Shown in pieces: positions 1-4,563 of a stretch of DNA of 8,484 nt. A program made the position numbers and the translations under genes. The notes under the pieces are model-generated. The model was not told where the DNA came from and did not search any database. It was given only the letters and a program-made list of their open reading frames with translations. The stretch is from Kiritimatiellales bacterium. GTDB lineage: Bacteria; Verrucomicrobiota; Kiritimatiellia; Kiritimatiellales; Pontiellaceae. The stretch lies in contig JAUXGY010000061.1 in the NCBI GenBank assembly GCA_030621805.1, positions 1 through 8,484 of the forward strand. Direction: 5' to 3'. Each line of letters starts with the position of its first letter. Position 1 is the first letter of the stretch.

Positions 1-673
1 GATCCATTCGTGCTACGGCGAAAAATTCGGCATTCCCCGCCAGCCGGGATTGGTGAAAAGCGCTACGGCCACGCTAGAGTTGCTGCCGCCCTGCAATACG
101 CCCGATGCCCTGCGCGGGCTGGACGGATTTTCCCACCTTTGGGTTATCTTCCTCTTCCACCACTCGGCGGACCACCCCTGGAAAGCAACCGTACGACCGC
201 CGCGCCTCGGCGGCAATGAGCGGGTCGGTGTATTTGCATCGCGCTCCAACTTCCGCCCGAACCCGATCGGCTTGTCGGTGGTTGAGCTTCTCGGTGTGGA
301 CGGGACGGTTCTACGACTCGGCGGCGGCGACTTTCTCGATGGAACCCCAGTGCTCGACATCAAGCCCTACATTCCCTATGCCGACCGTATCCCCGCCGCC
401 ACCGGTGCCTTTGCGGACCAAGCTCCGGAGGCACCCAACACGGTCTCAATTTCGAATGCGGCGGAATGCGCCATCAAAATTCTGGAAAACAAGAGCCGCC
501 CTGCATTGCGGCAGCTCATCGCTGATATGCTCGCCTACAACCCCCGACCTGCCTACCAACCCGACGACCCCGACCGGATCTTCGGCACACGCCTCTTCGA
601 TCTAGAGATTACATGGAGCCAGTCCGGCAACGCTGTACTGGTTCAGGACGTCTCGACTCAGTCGAGGAAATAG
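1..673 (+). CDS. trmO: tRNA (N6-threonylcarbamoyladenosine-37 N6)-methyltransferase TrmO, N-terminus cut by window edge
   Basis: TrmO (TsaA/YaeB, UPF0066) uses S-adenosylmethionine to methylate t6A37 of threonine tRNA, giving m6t6A, in the cytoplasm. The reading frame is open from base 2 to the TAG at 671-673, giving 223 visible residues. They align by eye with E. coli TrmO (about 235 aa) from its residue ~12, so only about a dozen residues are missing to the left. Visible hallmarks are EKFGIPRQPGLVKSA near the N-terminus, RPPRLGG (visible residues 65-71), the family signature GVFASRSNFRPN (76-87), DGTPVLDIKPY, and NPRPAY opening the C-terminal TrmO domain. The TTG at base 50 lies inside the conserved PRQPGLVK stretch and is not the true start. 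The last 16 bases overlap the 3' end of the convergent antiporter gene. Family assignment is secure from the motifs. Confidence 0.95.
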   Translation, partial: IHSCYGEKFGIPRQPGLVKSATATLELLPPCNTPDALRGLDGFSHLWVIFLFHHSADHPWKATVRPPRLGGNERVGVFASRSNFRPNPIGLSVVELLGVDGTVLRLGGGDFLDGTPVLDIKPYIPYADRIPAATGAFADQAPEAPNTVSISNAAECAIKILENKSRPALRQLIADMLAYNPRPAYQPDDPDRIFGTRLFDLEITWSQSGNAVLVQDVSTQSRK

Positions 674-2373
674 TTATAGCCGCGGGCCTCTTCGCTTTCG
701 AAGACCTCCATCGCGTCTTCCGGGCTAATGGCGGCGATGATGCGGGAGCGGATGGTTTCGTCGCGAACCATCGAGGACAGGCTCGCAAGCACCTTGAGGT
801 GCATGTCTTTTTGATCCTCCGGCGTAACGATCAGCATGATCAATTTGACGGATTCACCGTCGGGGGCATCAAAGTCGATCCCGTCGCGACAGATGGCCAG
901 CACCCCTTGGATGGCCGGACCCTTCTTGATGTGCCCGTGCGGGATGGCGATGCCGTGCCCGAGCGCGGTAGAGATCTCCTTCTCGCGCTCGACGACGGTT
1001 TGGTATAGCTCCTCCTTGCTCACATGCTCGACGCGGTGCGTGCGCATCAGAAAGGCCACCATCTGGCGGATGGCATCCCACTTGTCGAGAGCACGGAGAT
1101 CGACGGTGATGAACTCTTCGGCCAGGAACTCAACGAGGCGCTGGCGGTCGCGGCCCGCCTCTTTCGACCGCAGCAAGGCCGCCTTGGTGAAAAACGGGCC
1201 GACGATTTCGTTGATCGTTACGGCGGCAAGAATGATGGCGCCGACGGCATTGGTCATTTCGCGCGGCATGTTCTCGTCGCCGTCGAGTAGCACCACCAAC
1301 CCAATGGCAATACCCGCTTGGGGCACCAGTGAAAACGACATGTTTTGCCACAGCCGCTTCGAGCATTTCCCCATCATGCCACCCAGCGCGGCGCCAAGCC
1401 CCTTTCCGATGAAGCGCGAGGCGAAATAGACCAGTGCCAGCCCGCCGACCTCCAACATCGAATCCAGATGGAGCGAGGCTCCCGCCAGCGTGAAGAAGCA
1501 GATATAAAGAATCGGCTCCAGCGGTTCCAGCGTAGTCAGTTGTTTTTCCGCCACTCGGGAGCTGTTCCCCAGATAGACCCCGAAGAATAGGTTGACCAGC
1601 AGCGGACTCAAACCCAGATAGGCCGCCAGTCCGTCGCAAACCATGATGGCCACGAAGATGGTGCTGAAGTCGTGGAATTTTGGCTTGCTCACCAACTTCC
1701 TGCTCACCCACCCCGTCGCAATGCCCAGCACCAGCGCACCCACAAGATGGTAGGCCGAAAGTAGCAGGGCGTCATCGATTTGACTCGTGGTTTCTCCGCT
1801 CACGAAATAGGCGTCCACAAACGTACGGGTCATCACGAACAGCAGGATGCAAAAAATATTGTCCAGCGCGACGACCGATACCAGCGTCTTCACAAACGGT
1901 CCCTTACAGCGCAGTTCGCGGATCAGCGCAATCGTCGTGGCCGGGGCGGTAGCCGCTGAAATTGCGCCGAGCATCAGCGACATCGGCCAATCCATATGGA
2001 ACAACCGCGCCACCCCGATCACCACCGTGACGGTGACCGTCACCTCCATGATGGAGATCGAAATAATGCGGCGGATGGAGTTGTGGATGCGGCGATAGGA
2101 AAGGTGCCCGCCGATGCTGACAGCAATCAAGCTCATCGCAAAGGTCGATAGGGGCTGCAATGCCAGCATTTCGCTGTGCGTTCCGATCACCCCCAGGCAT
2201 GCCGGCCCCACCAGCACACCGCCGAGAATATTGCCGGTAATGTGCGGGAGCCGCAGTAGCCCCGCCAGCCAACCGCCCAGCACCCCCGCCAGAATTAAAA
2301 TGCTCACCACCAGAAACGGGCTCATCTCGCTCGACCCGACAATCGTCTCAAAAATGGTTTTCAAAGCTTCCAT
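658..2373 (-). CDS. CPA2-type cation:proton antiporter fused to a C-terminal PTS EIIA (fructose/Ntr-type) domain
   Basis: This 571-aa protein has two parts. Residues ~18-400 are about a dozen hydrophobic segments typical of CPA2 sodium(potassium)/proton exchangers, with the TM4-like stretch ATAPATTIALIREL (141-154), an unwound-helix pair D171-N172 in VVALDNIFCILLF, and VPQAGIAIGL (350-359). Residues ~410-566 are a PTS EIIA type-2 domain: GHGIAIPHG carries the predicted phospho-acceptor His479, and H525 in HLKVLASLS is the usual second conserved histidine. It likely exchanges Na+ or K+ for protons across the inner membrane, gated by phosphorylation of the EIIA domain; that regulation is inferred from the fusion. 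The ion is not predictable from sequence. ATG at 2371-2373 is preceded by GGGAG (2378-2382) at 4 bases. The gene is probably monocistronic from a promoter in 2419-2447. Many CPA2 homologues have Asp-Asp where this has Asp-Asn. Confidence 0.88.
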   Translation of the reverse strand: MEALKTIFETIVGSSEMSPFLVVSILILAGVLGGWLAGLLRLPHITGNILGGVLVGPACLGVIGTHSEMLALQPLSTFAMSLIAVSIGGHLSYRRIHNSIRRIISISIMEVTVTVTVVIGVARLFHMDWPMSLMLGAISAATAPATTIALIRELRCKGPFVKTLVSVVALDNIFCILLFVMTRTFVDAYFVSGETTSQIDDALLLSAYHLVGALVLGIATGWVSRKLVSKPKFHDFSTIFVAIMVCDGLAAYLGLSPLLVNLFFGVYLGNSSRVAEKQLTTLEPLEPILYICFFTLAGASLHLDSMLEVGGLALVYFASRFIGKGLGAALGGMMGKCSKRLWQNMSFSLVPQAGIAIGLVVLLDGDENMPREMTNAVGAIILAAVTINEIVGPFFTKAALLRSKEAGRDRQRLVEFLAEEFITVDLRALDKWDAIRQMVAFLMRTHRVEHVSKEELYQTVVEREKEISTALGHGIAIPHGHIKKGPAIQGVLAICRDGIDFDAPDGESVKLIMLIVTPEDQKDMHLKVLASLSSMVRDETIRSRIIAAISPEDAMEVFESEEARGYNYFLD

Positions 2374-2418
2374 ACAACTCCCATGCGACGGGTATTTATG
2401 GCCGTCGGATTAAAAGCC

Positions 2419-2447
2419 AGTATGGCAGGGTAAAAACCCGTTGGCAA
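2419..2447 (-). promoter_or_regulatory. Candidate sigma70-type promoter for the antiporter gene
   Basis: Read on the minus strand, TTGCCA (2442-2447, five of six matches to TTGACA) lies 17 bases from CATACT (2419-2424, four of six matches to TATAAT). The -10 ends about 45 bases before the antiporter ATG. It lies in the 136-base gap between the end of the five-gene operon and the antiporter. No convincing terminator with a T tract separates them, so read-through is also possible. Supported only by eye. Confidence 0.35.
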
Positions 2448-2509
2448 GAAAACTGGATACAATCTCAATAAGAAGCCCTTGAAGGCCGCACTCTTTATGA
2501 CTCTGGCCG

Positions 2510-2740
2510 CTACGTTCGTACGGCATCGTTGAGATGGTTGCACCGGGGACAGCGGTCCATGGGACGGGTGCGGGCAAATGCGTAGACATGGTCGCATTCT
2601 GTGCATTTGTAGATGTTTTCTTTTTCGCGACTGGGGCGATGAATCTCACGGAAGTTATAGTGGAGGGCCAACACTGAGGTGATCAACAGCGGGACGCTTA
2701 CCAATAGAACCAGAATGGCTCCGAGCGACATCGGGATCAT
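2510..2740 (-). CDS. Small single-pass membrane protein with a C-terminal zinc ribbon, last gene of the TPR-Exb-TonB operon
   Basis: The protein has 76 residues and no function that I recognise. Residues ~5-27 are one hydrophobic helix, followed by a basic stretch (HYNFREIHRPSREKE, 27-41) and then a four-cysteine ribbon: C46-x2-C49, 14 residues, C64-x2-C67, in KCTECDHVY and RCPRCNHLND. The positive charge after the helix predicts an outside N-terminus and a cytoplasmic zinc ribbon. The start is well set: ATG (2738-2740) overlaps the TonB-like TGA as ATGA, with GAGGAG (2746-2751) 5 bases upstream. It is therefore translationally coupled to the TonB-like gene and made with the motor. Possible roles are a regulatory or assembly factor touching the cytoplasmic face of ExbB, but this is only inference from position. 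It could also be a generic membrane zinc-ribbon protein with an unrelated job. Stop is TAG at 2510-2512. Confidence 0.8.
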   Translation of the reverse strand: MIPMSLGAILVLLVSVPLLITSVLALHYNFREIHRPSREKENIYKCTECDHVYAFARTRPMDRCPRCNHLNDAVRT

Positions 2741-3477
2741 GGTTGCTCCTCTTCGACAACCGTAGTTTCGGGCGAGTAGATTTCGATACGACCATCGACC
2801 GGAGACGCTCCGGGCTTAAAACGAAGGCTACGAAGCAGGCGCTGCACCTGATGGTTGAGTTCGGTCGACTCTAGCGGCTGGTCGAGGAAGACGTGCCGCA
2901 CTTCTCCCGCTTCAGAAATGCTGATCGAGGCATGGACCTCCCATGCCGCTTTCGCTTCCTTGTTGAGTTCAGGCGGGAGAACGATTCCGCCCACCAGTCG
3001 CTCCTTGAGCTCGGGGGCCACATAGACCCGCCGCGCGGACGGTTGCTTCCCGACGGGTTTGAATTCGCTCGCGGGAAGTTTCGGTGTGGGGTTTTGGACG
3101 GCTGTCAGCATGAGTTCCTGCGGGACGACCTGCGCACCGGCGTTGCGCGTGGGAACATCGAGATGAAGAAAACTTCCCTTCTCGGTGGGTGGGAGGCCGA
3201 TCGTCGGGCTGTGCGGGGTTTTTTGAAGGGAATCGTTGCTGAACCCCTTTTCGGAAGGGAGCGAGAATAACAGCGGCGACCAAACAAGACGGGCGTCGGT
3301 TTCGTTGATCGGAAGGGTGCGGGGTGCCTTAGCCAGATAATGCGTACGGGGGGGAACAAGCACCCCGGCCAACTCCTTTGCAGGAGCAGGTCGAACCACG
3401 GCAAACAACGCCAAATGCAACAGCACCGCCAGACAAGCCGCTAGCTCGATTGCACGTCTGTTATTGACTTTCGTCAG
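2737..3477 (-). CDS. TonB-like energy-transducing protein, probable CTG start
   Basis: TonB-family proteins span the periplasm and pass force from ExbB/ExbD to outer-membrane partners. Taken from the CTG at 3475-3477, the protein is 246 aa. It has a short basic N-terminus (TKVNNRR), one transmembrane helix at ~9-28 (AIELAACLAVLLHLALFAVV), a proline-containing linker with no strong (EP)n(KP)n repeat, and at ~162-240 a TonB-C-like domain (WEVHASISISEAGEVRHVFL, then LNHQVQRLLRSLRFKPG and GRIEIYSPE). Start choice: CTG overlaps the exbD stop as CTGA and has GGAGGAG (3483-3489) 5 bases upstream. The only ordinary upstream start in frame is GTG at 3553-3555; it adds 26 arginine/glycine-rich residues that are probably just exbD read out of frame. 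The next gene starts at the ATGA that ends this one. The TonB-C call rests on pattern and operon context. The C-terminus is acidic (EEEQP). Confidence 0.75.
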   Translation of the reverse strand: MTKVNNRRAIELAACLAVLLHLALFAVVRPAPAKELAGVLVPPRTHYLAKAPRTLPINETDARLVWSPLLFSLPSEKGFSNDSLQKTPHSPTIGLPPTEKGSFLHLDVPTRNAGAQVVPQELMLTAVQNPTPKLPASEFKPVGKQPSARRVYVAPELKERLVGGIVLPPELNKEAKAAWEVHASISISEAGEVRHVFLDQPLESTELNHQVQRLLRSLRFKPGASPVDGRIEIYSPETTVVEEEQP

Positions 3478-3935
3478 GGGATCTCCTCCATTTTGGCCGC
3501 GTTGCGTGTTGCGATGGAGACCTCGGAAATTCCCGCGCCAAGGGCGGCGTTCCACGCGGCCACGACAGCACCAACCGGCACGAGCTCATCGGCTTCAATG
3601 ATCAATGTGGCACCGGGGTCTCCAGTGGCGGCATCCTCCAGCACTTCGGCCAGCCGGGAAACATCGAGGCGGTCGTCTTTAAAATAGAATCCGCCGCTGC
3701 GCGTAATGGAAAGGATCATGGATCCAAACTGCGCGCCCCCGGTGAAGGGAGAGGCGGGAAGCGTAATGTTAATGCCCGGTTGCATGATGAACGGGGATAC
3801 CGCCAGGAAAAAAGCAAGGGCCAGCAGCGCCGCATCTGAAAAAACGATCCCTACGCTAAAAATACCGGCCGGTTTCCGGGTCGGCTTAAAGCGGCGCAGC
3901 TGCTGGCTTTTGCGATGGGGATTAAAGGGTTTCAT
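3474..3935 (-). CDS. exbD: ExbD/TolR-family proton-motor subunit
   Basis: ExbD works with ExbB in the inner membrane to convert the proton gradient into movement of a TonB-type partner. The 153-aa product has a basic cytoplasmic tail (residues 1-25, rich in Arg/Lys), one transmembrane helix at ~27-49, and a periplasmic domain. The helix keeps the essential proton-path aspartate, D34 in IVFSDAALLALAFFL, matching the Asp of the family pattern LIDVVFLLLIFF. Next come QPGINITLP and the periplasmic pattern ILSITRSGGFYFKDD ... LIIEADELVPVGAVVAAWNA ... GISEVSIATR, all typical of ExbD/TolR. I choose ATG at 3933-3935, overlapping the end of exbB by 14 bases. The upstream ATG at 3993-3995 would add a Pro/Ser/Lys-rich stretch lying wholly inside exbB. 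No strong ribosome binding site is visible, so translation is probably coupled to exbB. It could equally be named tolR-like. Confidence 0.88.
   Translation of the reverse strand: MKPFNPHRKSQQLRRFKPTRKPAGIFSVGIVFSDAALLALAFFLAVSPFIMQPGINITLPASPFTGGAQFGSMILSITRSGGFYFKDDRLDVSRLAEVLEDAATGDPGATLIIEADELVPVGAVVAAWNAALGAGISEVSIATRNAAKMEEIP
3483..3489 (-). promoter_or_regulatory. Ribosome binding site that decides the CTG start of the TonB-like gene
   Basis: On the minus strand GGAGGAG is followed by five bases (ATCCC) and then CTG at 3475-3477. No ATG, GTG or TTG lies in frame between the GTG at 3555 and the transmembrane helix. The bases also encode the exbD C-terminus (Met-Glu-Glu-Ile-Pro), so part of the match could be coincidence. 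Confidence 0.6.
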
Positions 3936-4560
3936 TGGAGGGGTCGCCTTGGGTGCGATCGTAGACAAGGAAGCGGTAGATTTCTTCGGCGGCATTTTCC
4001 ATGTTCAGCGTGATGGATTCCACGCGGCTGAGTAAAAAGTTGTAGGCCGCAAAGGAGGGAATCGAAACACAGATCCCGACGGCCGTGGTAATCAGAGCCT
4101 GCCAGATGCCGCCGGAAAGATCGCTGATTTCTGCCAGCGGGGCGTTTAGCTCCATGGCAATGAAAATGCGGATCAGCCCAATCACGGTGCCCAATAAACC
4201 CAACAGCGGCGTGACCTGTGCAATGGTCAACAGTCCGCCCATATTTTTTTCAAGCCGCGGCACCTCCCCCAGCCCAGCCTTGGTGATGGTTTGCTTAAGC
4301 TCGATCGATGATTCATCGGAGTGGAGCAATGCGGTGCGCACCATATGGGCAACGGGACCCGGCGTCTGGTCGCAAATGGACACGGCCTCGGCCATGTTGC
4401 CGCGATTCACGATCGTGTAGATTCCGTTCAGAAAATCATCCGGATTGATTTGTGCGCGGTGCAGGTGGAATACGCGTTCGAGAAAGAGGATCGCCGCCGC
4501 AATGCTGCAGGCCATGATCGGCCACATGATCCATCCACCTTTAATCATCAATTCCCACAT
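3922..4560 (-). CDS. exbB: ExbB/TolQ/MotA-family proton-channel subunit
   Basis: The 212-aa product forms the multimeric channel body around ExbD in the inner membrane. Three membrane segments are visible at ~10-30 (WIMWPIMACSIAAAILFLE), ~112-134 and ~153-175, with a large cytoplasmic loop between the first two, as in the family. Signature stretches are TPLLGLLGTVIGLIRIF (117-133) and WQALITTAVGICVSIPSFAA (153-172), containing the conserved threonine-rich face (T158/T159) and the family proline. Length is close to the usual 210-240. ATG at 4558-4560 lies 3 bases after the TPR gene stop, with GAGGAG (4570-4575) 9 bases upstream and inside the end of the TPR gene. The C-terminus runs 14 bases into exbD. 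The motifs do not separate ExbB from TolQ; no Pal or TolB gene is in the window to settle it. Confidence 0.92.
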   Translation of the reverse strand: MWELMIKGGWIMWPIMACSIAAAILFLERVFHLHRAQINPDDFLNGIYTIVNRGNMAEAVSICDQTPGPVAHMVRTALLHSDESSIELKQTITKAGLGEVPRLEKNMGGLLTIAQVTPLLGLLGTVIGLIRIFIAMELNAPLAEISDLSGGIWQALITTAVGICVSIPSFAAYNFLLSRVESITLNMENAAEEIYRFLVYDRTQGDPSNETL

Positions 4561-4563
4561 GGT

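Noticed and set aside
50..52. Start of trmO at the TTG at base 50
   Set aside because: The frame continues upstream with IHSCYGEKFGIPRQPG, which matches the conserved TrmO N-terminus; the true start lies outside the window.
689..704. Hairpin TCTTCG-CTTT-CGAAGA after the trmO stop as a terminator
   Set aside because: It has only 6 bp, no T tract, and lies inside antiporter coding sequence for Phe-Glu-Ser-Glu-Glu, which explains the bases.
2374..2509. Intrinsic terminator at the end of the five-gene operon
   Set aside because: Only tiny stems are visible (GGGT-tttt-ACCC and GCCA-gta-TGGC) and neither is followed by a T run.
2361..2649. Two alternative minus-strand open frames of about 80 codons in and beyond the zinc-ribbon gene
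   Set aside because: Neither shows a domain or a ribosome binding site; the 76-residue frame has the membrane helix, four cysteines and coupled start.
3478..3555. Longer TonB-like protein starting at GTG 3553-3555
   Set aside because: It overlaps exbD by 82 bases and adds an Arg/Gly-rich stretch that looks like exbD read in another frame; the CTG with GGAGGAG fits better. It remains the fallback if CTG is disproved.
3936..3995. Longer ExbD starting at ATG 3993-3995
   Set aside because: The added 20 residues lie entirely within exbB coding sequence and are not typical of ExbD; ATG 3933-3935 gives a normal length.
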